NCBI RefSeq assembly: GCF_037482845.1
Contig: NZ_JBBHJW010000004.1
Span: forward strand, 62,001-126,000
Direction of reading: 5' to 3'
Origin: Paucibacter_B soli
GTDB taxonomy: Bacteria; Pseudomonadota; Gammaproteobacteria; Burkholderiales; Burkholderiaceae_C
Length of the DNA stretch: 64,000 nt
Made by a program: the position numbers and the translations under genes. Shown here piece after piece: positions 17,576-27,431 of the stretch. The notes beneath the pieces were generated by a model, which searched no databases, was not told where the DNA came from, and saw only the letters and a program-made list of their open reading frames with translations. Every line of letters begins with the position of its first letter. Within the stretch, counting starts at the first letter, position 1.

Positions 17576-19525
17576 ATGCAGCTCTCGCCATCCCGAACCC
17601 CGGCCGCCAGGCTGCGCCAGGCGCGACGCACGCTGCTGGACGCCGGCAGCGTGGCCGAGGGGCTGATCGCCCCGGCGCTCTTGAACAGCTGGCAGCGCAG
17701 CCGCGCCTTTGGCTTGAAGCCCGAGGGCCGCATGCCGGGCGCGCCGCATGCGTCGGCGGCCCAGCTGCTGCGGGCACTGGAGCAGCAGCGCGAGCTGGTG
17801 GCGCATGCACGGCCGGTGATGGAGTTCCTCGTCAAGCAGACCATGGATAGCGACAGCATGGTGATACTGGCCGATGCCGAAGGCATGCTCTTGCAGGCGC
17901 TGGGTGACGCCACGTTTCTGGACCGCGCTCAGCGCGTGGCCCTGCGCCCCGGCGCCAGCTGGCATGAGCAATGGCGCGGCACGAATGCGATAGGCACGGC
18001 GCTGGCCGATGCCGCGCCGGTGGTGGTGCATGGCGCCGAGCATTATCTGGAGCGCAACGGCTTCCTCACCTGCACCGCCGCGCCGATACGCGATCCCGCC
18101 GGCGCCGTGCTGGGTGCGCTGGACATCTCGGGCGAGCGGCGCAGCTATCACCGCCACACCCTGGCCCTGGTGCGCACCGCGGCCGGCATGATCGAGCAGC
18201 GCCTGTTCGAGCATCGCCATGGCGCCGGCCTGCGCCTGCGCCTGCATGCCCAGCCCGAGGGCATAGGCTCCTGCGCCGAGGGCCTGCTGGCGCTCTCTGA
18301 CGACGGCTGGCTTTGCGGCGCCAATGCCGCCGGCTTGCAGATGCTGGGCCTGGACTGGACGGCGATCGCCGCCTGCCGCATCGAGCGGCTGCTGCAGCTG
18401 GACATGGACACCCTGGCCGACTGGTGCCGCCGCCCCAGCGCCGCCGCGCGCCTGGTGCGCCGCCATGACGGCAGCCCCTTGTGGCTGCGGCTGGAGCCGG
18501 GGCGCAGCCTGGTGGCGGCCACGCGGCTTGCTTGCGCGCCACACGCGTCGTTACAGGCGTCGTCACACGCGCCGCCACGGGATGCGCTGGCGCGCCTGGA
18601 CAGCGGCGACCCGGCCCTGCGCGTCGCGCTGGAGCGCGCCCGCCGCGTCATGGACAAGCCCATCGCGCTGCTGCTGCAGGGCGAGTCCGGCGTCGGCAAG
18701 GAGCTGTTCGTGCGCGCCCTGCATGCCAGCTCGGCGCGTGCCGAGAGGCCGCTGGTGGCGCTGAACTGCGCGGCCCTGCCCGAGGCGCTGATCGAGGCCG
18801 AGCTGTTTGGCTACCGGCCGGGTGCCTACACCGGCGCGGCGCGCGAGGGCGCACCCGGGCGCATCCGCGAGGCCGCCGGCGGCACCTTGTTTCTCGACGA
18901 AATCGGCGACATGCCGCTGAACCTGCAGGGCCGGCTGCTGCGCGTGCTGCAGGAGCATGAGGTGCTGCCGCTGGGTGGCGGCGCGCCGGTGGCGGTGGAC
19001 TTCCGCCTGGTCTCGGCCAGCCACCGCGAGCTCGCCGACGAGGTGGCACAGGGCCGCTTCCGCGCCGACCTCTACTACCGCATCAACGGCCTGGCCCTGC
19101 GGCTGCCGCCGCTGCGCGAGCGCCAGGACCTGCCGGCCCTGATCGCGGCCATGCTGGCCGAGCTGCAGCCCGGGCGCGAGCTGGCCGTGCAGCCGGAGCT
19201 GCTGGCCGCCCTGCGCGCCTATGCCTGGCCCGGCAATCTGCGCCAGCTGCACAACGCGCTGCGCACCGCCTGCGCGCTGCTGGACGAGCATGAGCAGCTC
19301 ATAGACTGGCCGCATCTGCCCGACGACTTAGCCCTGGCGCTGCGCCAGGCAAGACCCGACCCTGGCGGGGACGAGGCGCCCGGCGGCCTGCGCGAGCAGG
19401 CGCGCCTGAGCGTGCGCCAGACCGTGGTGGCCTGCGCGGGCAATCTGTCCGAGGCGGCGCGGCGCCTGGGCATCAGCCGCAACACCCTGTATCGCAAGCT
19501 CAGGGATGCGCAGGTGACGAGCTAG
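17576..19525 (+). CDS. Sigma-54-dependent Fis-family activator, AcoR-like
   Basis: 649-residue enhancer-binding protein. The N-terminal GAF-type sensor region spans about residues 70-215. The AAA+ domain spans about 335-560 with Walker A GESGVGKE near residue 369, the sigma-54 contact loop GAYTGA near 416 (a common Tyr variant of GAFTGA) and Walker B LFLDEIGD. A C-terminal Fis helix-turn-helix contains SEAARRLGISRNTLYRKL. There is no receiver domain, so it is switched by a ligand, as in AcoR-type activators of acetoin, aldehyde or alcohol catabolism. It probably drives the divergent aldehyde dehydrogenase gene. Confidence 0.93.
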   Translation: MQLSPSRTPAARLRQARRTLLDAGSVAEGLIAPALLNSWQRSRAFGLKPEGRMPGAPHASAAQLLRALEQQRELVAHARPVMEFLVKQTMDSDSMVILADAEGMLLQALGDATFLDRAQRVALRPGASWHEQWRGTNAIGTALADAAPVVVHGAEHYLERNGFLTCTAAPIRDPAGAVLGALDISGERRSYHRHTLALVRTAAGMIEQRLFEHRHGAGLRLRLHAQPEGIGSCAEGLLALSDDGWLCGANAAGLQMLGLDWTAIAACRIERLLQLDMDTLADWCRRPSAAARLVRRHDGSPLWLRLEPGRSLVAATRLACAPHASLQASSHAPPRDALARLDSGDPALRVALERARRVMDKPIALLLQGESGVGKELFVRALHASSARAERPLVALNCAALPEALIEAELFGYRPGAYTGAAREGAPGRIREAAGGTLFLDEIGDMPLNLQGRLLRVLQEHEVLPLGGGAPVAVDFRLVSASHRELADEVAQGRFRADLYYRINGLALRLPPLRERQDLPALIAAMLAELQPGRELAVQPELLAALRAYAWPGNLRQLHNALRTACALLDEHEQLIDWPHLPDDLALALRQARPDPGGDEAPGGLREQARLSVRQTVVACAGNLSEAARRLGISRNTLYRKLRDAQVTS

Positions 19526-20355
19526 AGCAGCTGGCGCAGCGCCTGCTCGGCCTTGACGTCCTCGATCTCGCGCAGCACCTCGCCCACATTGACCGCCTTG
19601 CGGCTGTGCTCGAAGCGGCCCGTCAGCACGCTGTCAGGCTTGAGCAGGCCGCGCTCGAACAGGGCCCAGATCTCGTGGCCGTAGTCGCTGCTCAGCAGCT
19701 CGGGCGCGCTGGCGCCGAAGAACTGGCGCAGGTTCTCCACATCGCGCAGCAGCATGCGCTTGGCGTGGTTGTTGCCAGCGGCGTCCACCGCCTGGGGCAG
19801 GTCGATGATGACCGGGCCGTCCTCGGCCAGGAGGATGTTGAACTCCGAGAGGTCGCCGTGCACGATGCCGGCGCAGAGCATGCGCACCACCTCGGCGATC
19901 AGCGTGGCGTGGTGGCGGCGCGCCTCGTCGGGCGTGAAGCTGGCGTCGTTCAGGCGCGGTGCGGCGCCACCCTCGGCATCGGCCACCAGCTCCATCAGCA
20001 GCACGCCCTCGTAGAAATTGAAGGGCTTCGGCACGCGCACGCCGGCGGCGGCGAGGCGGTAGAGCGCGTCCACCTCGGCGCTCTGCCAGGCCTCTTCCTG
20101 CATGGCGCGGCCAAAGCGTGTGCCCTTGGCCATGGCGCGCGCCTGGCGGCTGTTCTTGACGCGCCGGTTTTCGGTGTAGTCCACCGCCTGGCGAAAGCTG
20201 CGCTGGGTCGCTTCCTTGTAGACCTTGGCGCAGCGCGTTTCATCGCCGCAGCGCACCACATAGACCTGCGCTTCCTTGCCGCTCATCAGCTGGCGCAGCA
20301 CGCCGTCGATCAGGCCTTCTTCCATCAAGGCTTGCAGCCTGGGGGGTGTTTTCAT
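19522..20355 (-). CDS. RIO-type serine protein kinase
   Basis: 277-residue atypical protein kinase of the RIO1 family found in many proteobacteria. Visible features are the flexible ATP loop SGKEAQVY, the catalytic loop HGDLSEFN and the metal-binding loop IIDLPQ, which is the RIO form of DFG. The start at 20355 opens with MKTPPRL; the frame runs further upstream into the hemerythrin gene, but that part is out of frame with the true protein there. Substrates of bacterial RIO kinases are unknown. The stop overlaps the convergent activator gene by four bases. Confidence 0.88.
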   Translation of the reverse strand: MKTPPRLQALMEEGLIDGVLRQLMSGKEAQVYVVRCGDETRCAKVYKEATQRSFRQAVDYTENRRVKNSRQARAMAKGTRFGRAMQEEAWQSAEVDALYRLAAAGVRVPKPFNFYEGVLLMELVADAEGGAAPRLNDASFTPDEARRHHATLIAEVVRMLCAGIVHGDLSEFNILLAEDGPVIIDLPQAVDAAGNNHAKRMLLRDVENLRQFFGASAPELLSSDYGHEIWALFERGLLKPDSVLTGRFEHSRKAVNVGEVLREIEDVKAEQALRQLL

Positions 20356-20377
20356 GCCCCCATTGTCCGCTGCGCGC

Positions 20378-20914
20378 TCAGGCGCCCGCGGCGAGCCTGC
20401 CTTCGCGCGCCGCCTGCGCGGCGGCGGCGCGACGCCTGGCCTCGGGATAGATATAGCCTTCCTCCAGCGAAATATGCTCGTGGTAGAGCGCAGCGAACAC
20501 CTCCAGCGCGTGGCGCAGGCTCTCCAGCTCCACGCCCACCTGGCCGTCGGCGATCTCGGCCAGCATCGGGCCCAGCTCCAGCCAGTCCTCCTCCAGCCAG
20601 CCATGGTCCTGCTGCAGGCGCAGCACCTGCTGGCGCAGGGCCTCGTCGCCGCTGCCCAGCAGATCGGGGAAGACGCGCTTTTCCTCGTCGGCATGGTGTT
20701 GGCGCGCATGGTGGCCGAAGAAGTCCACCGCGGCGCGGGCGATCGCGCGCGCGGCTTCGTCGACCTTGTAGCCCTCCAGCCGCGGCATCAGCCCCTGCAG
20801 CGCCTGCAGCTGGGCCAGCACCTCGCGGTGGGTCTGGTCGAGCACCGCGAACGGGTCCAGTAGTTCGACGCGATCGCGAGCGGGGCGCGACTTGCCCTTC
20901 ACCAATGCAGCCAT
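20378..20914 (-). CDS. Hemerythrin domain protein
   Basis: 178-residue four-helix protein with the HHE cation-binding pattern. Candidate iron ligands are the His of DQTHREV (near residue 29), the His/Glu cluster FGHHARQHHADEEK (near 67-80), the His of QQDHGWLEE and the His/Glu set of YHEHISLEEG. Stand-alone hemerythrins of this type store or sense oxygen, NO or iron in the cytoplasm. It lies 22 bases upstream of the RIO kinase gene on the same strand and may share a transcript. Confidence 0.88.
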   Translation of the reverse strand: MAALVKGKSRPARDRVELLDPFAVLDQTHREVLAQLQALQGLMPRLEGYKVDEAARAIARAAVDFFGHHARQHHADEEKRVFPDLLGSGDEALRQQVLRLQQDHGWLEEDWLELGPMLAEIADGQVGVELESLRHALEVFAALYHEHISLEEGYIYPEARRRAAAAQAAREGRLAAGA

Positions 20915-21006
20915 GACAGCACTCCAGCGGGTTGATCCGGAGCTTGATTCTTCGCCTGTGCGGCCGGTGCGGGTTGCGCTGGGTCAAGTCAGCGCATCGA
21001 CCTGGC

Positions 21007-23031
21007 TCAAGGCATGAGGTACTTGTCGAACCAGGCCCGGAAGCGCGCCGACATGTCGCGCTCGTAGCTGGGCTTGCTGATGCTGTGGAACTCACCGGGG
21101 TAGATCACCAGCTGGGTCTCCACACCCAGGGTCTTGAGCGCCAGGTACATCTGCTCGCTGCCCGAGATCGGCACATTGAAGTCGAGCTCGCCGCCCATGA
21201 AGAGCGTGGGGGTCTTGATGCGATCGGCCTTGAAGAAGGGCGCCGACAGCTTCAGCCACAGCGCCGGATTGCGCCAGGGCGGGCCCAGCTCGTGCTCGTA
21301 CTGCACCGCGTACTGGTCGGTGCCGAACATGGCCAGCTGGTTGGCGCTGCCGGCGCCGGCCACGGCGGCCTTGAAGCGCGTGTCGGCGGCGATCAGCGCG
21401 TTGGTGAGGATGCCGCCATAGCTCCAGCCGCCCACGCCCAGGCGCGCCGGGTCGGCGATGCCCTGGGCGACGGCCCAGTCCACCGCGCCCTGCAGGTCCA
21501 GCACCTCCTTGTTGAGCCAGTCGGCATGGATGGCGCGCTGGTAGGCGTCGCCACGGCCGCTGCTGCCCCGGTAGTTCACCTGCAGCACCACATAGCCGGC
21601 GGTGCAGAGTTCCTCGCGCAGCAGCTCGTGGCCCACCAGGCTGTGGCTGTCCTGGCCGTTGGGCCCGCCATGGATCAGCAGCAGGGTGGGGTAGCGCCGC
21701 CCGGGCAGGTAATCGGGCGGGTAGCTGATCAGGCCATGCACCTCGGTGCCGTCGGCGCTGCGCGAGGCGAAGTCCTCGCTGCGCCCCCAGCGCACCTCGG
21801 CGGCCCAGGCGTTGTGCCGGGTGATGGGCAGCAGCCTGCCCGGCGCGGCCGGCCGCAGCAGCTGCAGCTCGGGCGGCTGCTTGGCCGTGCTGGCGAGCAG
21901 GGCGATCTGGTCCTTGGCGGCCAGGCTCAGGCCGCTCACGCTGCGGCGCCCGTCGCTGAGTTTCTCGACGCGGCCGTCCAGGCCGATGCGCGCCAGCCAG
22001 ACGGCGCCGTCGTCGTCCACGCTGGCGTAGAGGCTGGCGCCGTCGCTCGCCCAGGCAAAGCGCGCCTGCAGGCCGCGGTCCAGCGCCTGCGTCAGGATGC
22101 GCGGCGCGCCGCCCGCGGCCGCCACGGTGGCAAGGCGCCAGCGCTGGTAGGCCGACCAGCGCAGCTCGTCGCCCATCAGCACGGCGAGCTGGCGTCCATC
22201 CGGGCTCCAGGCCGGGTAGGCGTCCTCGTCGGTGGTGAAGCTGGCGAGCAGCTCACGTGCGGGCGCGTCGGGCCGGGCCTCCATCACATAGAGGCCGGTG
22301 GCCTCGCTGCGCTCGCGCTCGGCCATGCGCGGGCTGAGGAAGGCGATCTGCCGGCCGTCGGGCGACCAGGCCGGTTTGGACTCGCCGAACTCGCCGCGCG
22401 TCAGCTGCGTGAGCTTGGCGCCGGCCAGCTCGAACAGGTAGAGGTGCTGGCGCTGCGGCCCCAGATAGCCCTCGCGGTCCTGCTTGAAGTGGAAGCGGTC
22501 GATCACGATGGGCGGGCGGGTCTTGCGCTTCCAGCCCTCCAGTAGCTCGGGCTCGTCGGCCGGGTCGGCATCGTCGAGCACCAGCAGCAGGCGCCGGCCG
22601 TCGGGCGCCCATTGGAAATCGGCCACCCCGGTCTTCTGGCTGGTGAGCTGCTGGGCCTCGCCGCCCTCCAGCGCGATCTGCCAGAGTTGGGCATGCTTGC
22701 GTGCCGCCTCGTCGGCGCCGCGCTTGGCCAGGAAGGCGATGCGGCGCGCGTCCGGGCTCCAGCGCGGCTTGCCCTCGACGTCGCCGCCCTGCGTCAGCTG
22801 CAGGCTGCGGCCGCCGTCGCTGCGGCTGATCCACAGATCGGTGAGCGGCTGGTCCTTGTCGAGGTCCTGCCGGCGCAGCGTGTAGGCCACCCAGGCGCCG
22901 TCTGGCGAGATCTGGGCATCGCCGATATCGCGCAACTGCGCGATGTCGGCCGGCCCCAGGATGTGGGGATCGGCCCGGGCGGGCAGCTGGGGAAGCAGCA
23001 GGCAGGCGGCGAGGAGCAGGCGTTGGATCAT
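21007..23031 (-). CDS. S9 family prolyl oligopeptidase-type peptidase (secreted)
   Basis: 674-residue serine peptidase. Residues 1-20 form a signal peptide (ending ARA). A PD40/WD40-like beta-propeller follows with several copies of the WSPDGR pattern (for example near residues 85, 215 and 270). The C-terminal alpha/beta hydrolase domain carries the nucleophile elbow GWSYGG (Ser537), with the oxyanion HGGPNGQ motif upstream and the catalytic His near the end in GEFHSI. The likely role is oligopeptide degradation in the periplasm. There is no operon partner. Confidence 0.9.
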   Translation of the reverse strand: MIQRLLLAACLLLPQLPARADPHILGPADIAQLRDIGDAQISPDGAWVAYTLRRQDLDKDQPLTDLWISRSDGGRSLQLTQGGDVEGKPRWSPDARRIAFLAKRGADEAARKHAQLWQIALEGGEAQQLTSQKTGVADFQWAPDGRRLLLVLDDADPADEPELLEGWKRKTRPPIVIDRFHFKQDREGYLGPQRQHLYLFELAGAKLTQLTRGEFGESKPAWSPDGRQIAFLSPRMAERERSEATGLYVMEARPDAPARELLASFTTDEDAYPAWSPDGRQLAVLMGDELRWSAYQRWRLATVAAAGGAPRILTQALDRGLQARFAWASDGASLYASVDDDGAVWLARIGLDGRVEKLSDGRRSVSGLSLAAKDQIALLASTAKQPPELQLLRPAAPGRLLPITRHNAWAAEVRWGRSEDFASRSADGTEVHGLISYPPDYLPGRRYPTLLLIHGGPNGQDSHSLVGHELLREELCTAGYVVLQVNYRGSSGRGDAYQRAIHADWLNKEVLDLQGAVDWAVAQGIADPARLGVGGWSYGGILTNALIAADTRFKAAVAGAGSANQLAMFGTDQYAVQYEHELGPPWRNPALWLKLSAPFFKADRIKTPTLFMGGELDFNVPISGSEQMYLALKTLGVETQLVIYPGEFHSISKPSYERDMSARFRAWFDKYLMP

Positions 23032-23064
23032 GCCGGCATGCTAAGCCAGCCTGCGGCGCGCCTC

Positions 23065-24792
23065 TCAGTCGCTGTAGCGCTGCAGCACATAACTGCCCGG
23101 TGCGTCGGCCAGGCGGGCCTCGGCCGGGATGGGCGTAGCGGCCTGCTTGCGTCCGCCATGCCGGCCCAGCCATTGCGCCCAGGCGGGCCACCAGGAGCCC
23201 TCGTGCGGGCGCGCCTGGGCCAGCCAGTCGTCGGCATCCAGCCAGGCGCCGTGGGCGGGGCGGCTGGCGATGCGATAGCTGCGCTGTGGGTGGCCGGGTT
23301 CGGCGACGATGCCGGCGTTGTGACCGCCGCTGGCGAGCGCAAAGGTGATCTCGGCCTCGCAGAGGTGGTGCAGCTTGTAGACCGAGCGCCAGGGCGAGAC
23401 ATGGTCGCGCTCGGTGCCCACCAGGAAGATGGGCAGGCGCAGCTCGCTCAGCGAGACCGCATGGCTGTTGACGCGGTAGCTGCTGGCGGCGAGCGCGTTG
23501 TTCAGGTAGAGCGAGGTCAGGTACTCGTGGTGCATGCGCGCGGGCATGCGGGTGGCGTCGGCATTCCAGGCCATCAGGTCGCTGGGCTGCTCGCGTTCGC
23601 CCATCAGGTACTCGCGCATGCGCCGCGTCCAGACCAGGTCGCGCGAATGCAGGAACTGGAAGGAGGCGGCCATCTGCTTGCCGCTCAGATAGCCCTTGCC
23701 GCGCGTCAGGTTGTCGAGCAGGCCGATCTGGCTCTCGTCGATGAACAGGCCCAGCTCGCCGGGCTCGGAGAAATCGGTCTGCGCGGCCAGCAGCGTCAGG
23801 GTCTTGAGCGGGGGCAGGTCTTGAAAACCGAGCAGGGGCGCGCTGCCGGCGCGCGCCAGCGCCGCCGCGGCGATCGCCAGCAGGGTGCCGCCCAGGCAAT
23901 AACCCGCGGCCTGCACGGCCGTGCCCTTGGGGCTGAGTGCGCCTATCGCCCGCAGCGCATCCAGCACGCCCAGGCTCAGGTAGTCGTCCATGCTGAGATC
24001 GTGGTCGCTGGCGTCCGGGTTGCGCCAGGACACCATGTAGACGGTATGCCCCTGCCCGACCAGGTAGCGCACCAGCGAGTTATGCGGCGAGAGGTCGAGG
24101 ATGTAGTACTTCATGATCCACGAGGGCAGGATGAAGACCGGCGCGGCATGCACCTTGTCGGTCTGCGCCTCGTAGCGGATCAGCTCGATGAGACGGTTGC
24201 GGTGCACCACCTGGCCGGGTGTGACGGCCACGTCCTGGCCGACCCGCCCCACCTGGCCGGCGGGCGGCGACGCGGCCGCTCCGCTGGCATCCGCCAGCCA
24301 ATGCCGCAGGCCCTGGGCCAGGTGCGCGCCCTGCGACTCGATCGCATCGTTCAGCACCACCGGGTTGCTGAGCAGCCAGTTGGCCGGCGCCAGCATGGCG
24401 AGCCATTGCTTGGCGAAGAACTGCGTCATCTCGGCATGGTGGGCGCTCATGCCCGGCACGCGCGCGGCCTCGCGCCAGAAGGCCTCGGCATTGCGAAAGC
24501 CCGCGCGCAGCTGGCTGTAGGGCCAGGCGGCCCAGGCCTGGTGGCGAAAGCGCGGGTCGTCGTCATGGGCGCCGGCGCCGCCCTCGGCCGTGCCATCGTG
24601 CTGGCGCAGGGTGTCGGCGCCCAGCTGCGCGGCCAGCGCGGCCAGCTCCAGCTGGCGGCCCGGCGAGACCCCCAGATGCCAGCCCCAGTCGGCCATGGCC
24701 AGCGCCAGCGAGACCGGCGAAAGCCCGCCGGTGAGCGGGGCGGCGGCCGCATGCAGCACGCGGTCTAGGCGTTGGGTGGGGGTTTCGGTCAT
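23065..24792 (-). CDS. phaC: Class I poly(3-hydroxyalkanoate) synthase
   Basis: 575-residue PHA synthase, close to the usual 560-590. The lipase-box-like nucleophile motif GYCLGG is at 297-302 (Cys299), with the catalytic Asp463 in GTERDHVSPW and His491 in SGGHNAG. The N-terminal PhaC domain (about 85-260) contains the family segments FFAKQWLAML and NPVVLNDA. It acts on the surface of nascent granules, polymerising 3-hydroxyacyl-CoA. phaA and phaB are not adjacent; the only other granule gene in the window is the phasin about 18 kb away. Confidence 0.92.
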   Translation of the reverse strand: MTETPTQRLDRVLHAAAAPLTGGLSPVSLALAMADWGWHLGVSPGRQLELAALAAQLGADTLRQHDGTAEGGAGAHDDDPRFRHQAWAAWPYSQLRAGFRNAEAFWREAARVPGMSAHHAEMTQFFAKQWLAMLAPANWLLSNPVVLNDAIESQGAHLAQGLRHWLADASGAAASPPAGQVGRVGQDVAVTPGQVVHRNRLIELIRYEAQTDKVHAAPVFILPSWIMKYYILDLSPHNSLVRYLVGQGHTVYMVSWRNPDASDHDLSMDDYLSLGVLDALRAIGALSPKGTAVQAAGYCLGGTLLAIAAAALARAGSAPLLGFQDLPPLKTLTLLAAQTDFSEPGELGLFIDESQIGLLDNLTRGKGYLSGKQMAASFQFLHSRDLVWTRRMREYLMGEREQPSDLMAWNADATRMPARMHHEYLTSLYLNNALAASSYRVNSHAVSLSELRLPIFLVGTERDHVSPWRSVYKLHHLCEAEITFALASGGHNAGIVAEPGHPQRSYRIASRPAHGAWLDADDWLAQARPHEGSWWPAWAQWLGRHGGRKQAATPIPAEARLADAPGSYVLQRYSD

Positions 24793-24828
24793 GGGCGTTC
24801 ACCAAGTGACGACCACCCATTCTTGAAC

Positions 24829-24846
24829 GCCCGGTCTCAGCCGGGC
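24829..24846. repeat. Short stem-loop upstream of phaC
   Basis: GCCCGG and CCGGGC form a 6-bp stem with a TCTCAG loop in the gap between the hypothetical gene and phaC. There is no T-run on either side, so its role as a terminator is doubtful. Confidence 0.3.
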
Positions 24847-24856
24847 TTGTGCTCCA

Positions 24857-25360
24857 TCAAGCCGAGCGCGGGCGCTCGAAGCCGCTCTCAGCCCAAGCCG
24901 CGGCACTCGCCTGGCTGAGCTTGAAGCCGGGCGCCACGCGCACCTGGGCCAGGCGCTCGCCGGCGGCGTCGAAGGCCGCCAGCAGCGCATGCGGCGCCTC
25001 CTCGTCGGGCACGATGTCCAGGGTGACGAGCAGGCGGCCGGCCTCGCTGTCCAGCCTGAGCTCGCGGTGCAGCTGGGCATGCAGGGCCTGCTCGTGGCGG
25101 CGTATCACCTCGCTGGCGGTCTTCACCAGGGTGTTGAAGGCGTTCACGTCAAGCGGCTTGGGGTTCTTCTTGTCGCGCCCCATGGTCCAGGGGCCCACCA
25201 GGGCCGGCTCGGCCTCGCCGGCCTTGTACATGGCCACGGCCCAGCCTTCGTCGTCCTCGTTCTTGATGACGCGCGCGGTCCAGCCGCGGTCGCGCCAGAG
25301 GCGGGGTTCAAAGATGGCGGCGTCGGGGTCCTGCGGGAAATCGGTTTTTTCTTCACTCAT
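24857..25360 (-). CDS. Hypothetical conserved protein
   Basis: 167-residue acidic soluble protein of no family I recognise. The N-terminal half reads like a small beta domain (WTARVIKNEDDEGWAV, then GPWTMGRDKKNPKPLD) and a helical segment (TASEVIRRHEQAL) follows. The ATG at 25360 gives MSEEKTD and is preferred to a GTG two codons earlier. It lies directly upstream of phaC on the same strand, so co-transcription is possible, but no link to PHA metabolism can be shown. Confidence 0.7.
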   Translation of the reverse strand: MSEEKTDFPQDPDAAIFEPRLWRDRGWTARVIKNEDDEGWAVAMYKAGEAEPALVGPWTMGRDKKNPKPLDVNAFNTLVKTASEVIRRHEQALHAQLHRELRLDSEAGRLLVTLDIVPDEEAPHALLAAFDAAGERLAQVRVAPGFKLSQASAAAWAESGFERPRSA

Positions 25361-25399
25361 GCCCACAGTGTAGGTAGGCGCCGCCGCGCGGCCCGGCGC

Positions 25400-26392
25400 T
25401 CAGTGCGAGGCGCTGAGCTGGGCCGTCACGATGGGCGCCGCGCAGTCCGCCGCGGCGCCGGTGCCGCGCACCACAAAGGGCTGCTCGGCCCAGGGGCCGC
25501 TCTTGGCGCCGGTGGCCTTGCCGCCGCAGCCCTTGCTCTTGACGATCTCGTCCACCGCGGCGGCCTGCTTGGGCGCCAGGCGGGGCAGCTTGGCGGCGAA
25601 CACCAGCTGCATGGCCTCGGTGGGGGTGGCCGAGTCGGGCGCGGGCAGGGGGCCGAACAAGGTGTTGATGCCCTGCGTGTCCTTGATGGCGTTGCTGGAC
25701 TTGGTGCTAGCGCGCAGGCGCCGCACATAGGACAGTGCCACTTCCATGGCTGCATAGCCGCGCGCCACCGAGACGGTGAAGGGCTTGAGGAAGCCGGCGC
25801 TGTAGGTGGCGGCCACCTGGTCCCAGCGCGCCTTGTCGATCGCCAGCACCGGGCACAGCACGGCGTCGTACTTGTCGGAGATGCTGGGCTCGAAATCCAT
25901 CCAGCAGCTGGTGCGTGCGCTCACGCGCAGGCCGGTGTCCGAGCGCAGCTTGGCGGCCAGCTTCTCGGCCGCGAACAGCTCCACCCGGCCGAGCTGCAGC
26001 TGGCTGCTCTCCAGGCCCTTGATGCGTTCGGCATTGCTGGAGACGAAGCCGATGCCGGCGCTCCTGAGCAGCTCGGCACCGCCACCGATTTCGCACCAGT
26101 TGCCCAGCACCACATCCACCTTGGCCTCGATCAGCGCCTTGGTGGCGGCCTCGGCCTTTTTGGGGTCGCAGCCGCTGTCCTTGACGATCAGGGTGGGCAG
26201 GGGCTGCGAGGGCCAGGTCTTGAGCGCCAGCTGCATGCCGTTGCGGATCTCCTCGGCCTGCTCCTTGCTGGGCCAGCTCTCGGGCAGGATGACGCCGATG
26301 CTGCCGCCGCCGGCCTGCGCGCACATGGACGAGGCCATGGCCAGCAGGCCAATGCCAAACAGGGCTGCGCGCTTGAATTCCGTCGTCATCAT
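25400..26392 (-). CDS. Type I periplasmic solute-binding protein (ABC import, Leu/Ile/Val-binding fold)
   Basis: 330-residue secreted protein. Tandem ATGs at 26392 and 26389 follow GAGGAGCACCAG; a signal peptide ends near residue 27 (MCAQAGG). The mature part has the alternating fold of type I binding proteins (SIGVILPESW at the start, DVVLGNWCE, GIGFVSSNAE). Several cysteines (near 95, 150 and 170) could form disulfides. No transport genes are adjacent, so it is an orphan binding protein. The ligand is unknown. Confidence 0.65.
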   Translation of the reverse strand: MMTTEFKRAALFGIGLLAMASSMCAQAGGGSIGVILPESWPSKEQAEEIRNGMQLALKTWPSQPLPTLIVKDSGCDPKKAEAATKALIEAKVDVVLGNWCEIGGGAELLRSAGIGFVSSNAERIKGLESSQLQLGRVELFAAEKLAAKLRSDTGLRVSARTSCWMDFEPSISDKYDAVLCPVLAIDKARWDQVAATYSAGFLKPFTVSVARGYAAMEVALSYVRRLRASTKSSNAIKDTQGINTLFGPLPAPDSATPTEAMQLVFAAKLPRLAPKQAAAVDEIVKSKGCGGKATGAKSGPWAEQPFVVRGTGAAADCAAPIVTAQLSASH

Positions 26393-26540
26393 CTGGTGCT
26401 CCTCGGTCGATCGGCGGGCGTTGCGGATTTCGCCCGAGCCGGTGTATCGCCCGGACTTCGGCCGGCGGCAATCGCCGTTTACCCTGGAGCTGGGGTTTGC
26501 CGTGCCTGCGCGGCGGCAAGCTGTCACGAAATTGCCACGT

Positions 26541-27431
26541 TCAGCCCAGCGCGAGGGCGGCCACGCCCAGCGCGATGCAGCCGGCGCCCAGCAGGCGCAG
26601 CAGGCGATCGCCCTCGCCCAGCAGGCTGCCGCCGGCGATGGCCGCGAACAGCATCGAGAGCTCGCGCGCCGGCGCCACATGGCTCACCGGTGCCATGCGC
26701 ATCGCATGCAGCACCAGCACATAGCTGACCGGGCTGAGCAGCGCGATGGCCAGCGCCGCCCGCCAGCGCGTGCGCCAGACCGCCAGCGTGGCGGCGCGCC
26801 GGGCCGGCGCCAGCAGGGGCAGCTGCAGCGGCACGCGCAGGAGGTTGTTGGCGAAATAGGCCAGCGCCGGCGCGATCGCCAGCACCTTGACCGCATAGCC
26901 ATCGACCAGGGTGTAGCCGGCAATGCAGGCGCCGGTGAGCGCGCCCCACAGCAGGCCCTGGCGCACGCGCCGACGCTGCTCGCTCGGCTGCGCGCGGCCG
27001 CCGCCCAGCATGGCCGGGCCGCCCGCGATCAGGAACACCCCGCCCACCACGCCCAGCGCGCCCAAGGCGCCCAGCAGGCTCAGGCGCTCGGACAGCAGCA
27101 GCAGGGCGCCGGCCGAACTCAGCAAGGGCCCGCTGCCGCGCGCCACCGGGTAGACCACGCTGAGGTCGGCCACCGCATAGCCATGCATCAGGCAGTGGTA
27201 GTAGACGACGTGCAGCCCGGCGCTGGCGGCCAGCACCAGCAACTCCTTCCAGCCCCAGTTCACGACCTGTTCCAGCTCCAGCCAGGGCAGCAGCGGCGCC
27301 CACAGCACGACGACGAGCAGGGCGATCAGCAGCACCAGGGCCTGGCCGCCGCCGGCCTTCTTGGCGATCAGGTTCCAGGCGGCGTGGCAGAGGGCGGCGG
27401 TGACGACGAGGGCGAGGGCGAGCGGGCTCAT
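26541..27431 (-). CDS. EamA/DMT-like membrane transporter
   Basis: 296-residue protein with nine to ten hydrophobic helices and two EamA-type repeats (about 3-135 and 150-295). The HAAWNLIAKK motif in the first helix and VYPVARGSGPLL in the fourth are typical of this group of exporters. Its ATG overlaps the stop of the upstream S41 protease gene as ATGA, so the two are translationally coupled. The substrate is unknown. Confidence 0.82.
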   Translation of the reverse strand: MSPLALALVVTAALCHAAWNLIAKKAGGGQALVLLIALLVVVLWAPLLPWLELEQVVNWGWKELLVLAASAGLHVVYYHCLMHGYAVADLSVVYPVARGSGPLLSSAGALLLLSERLSLLGALGALGVVGGVFLIAGGPAMLGGGRAQPSEQRRRVRQGLLWGALTGACIAGYTLVDGYAVKVLAIAPALAYFANNLLRVPLQLPLLAPARRAATLAVWRTRWRAALAIALLSPVSYVLVLHAMRMAPVSHVAPARELSMLFAAIAGGSLLGEGDRLLRLLGAGCIALGVAALALG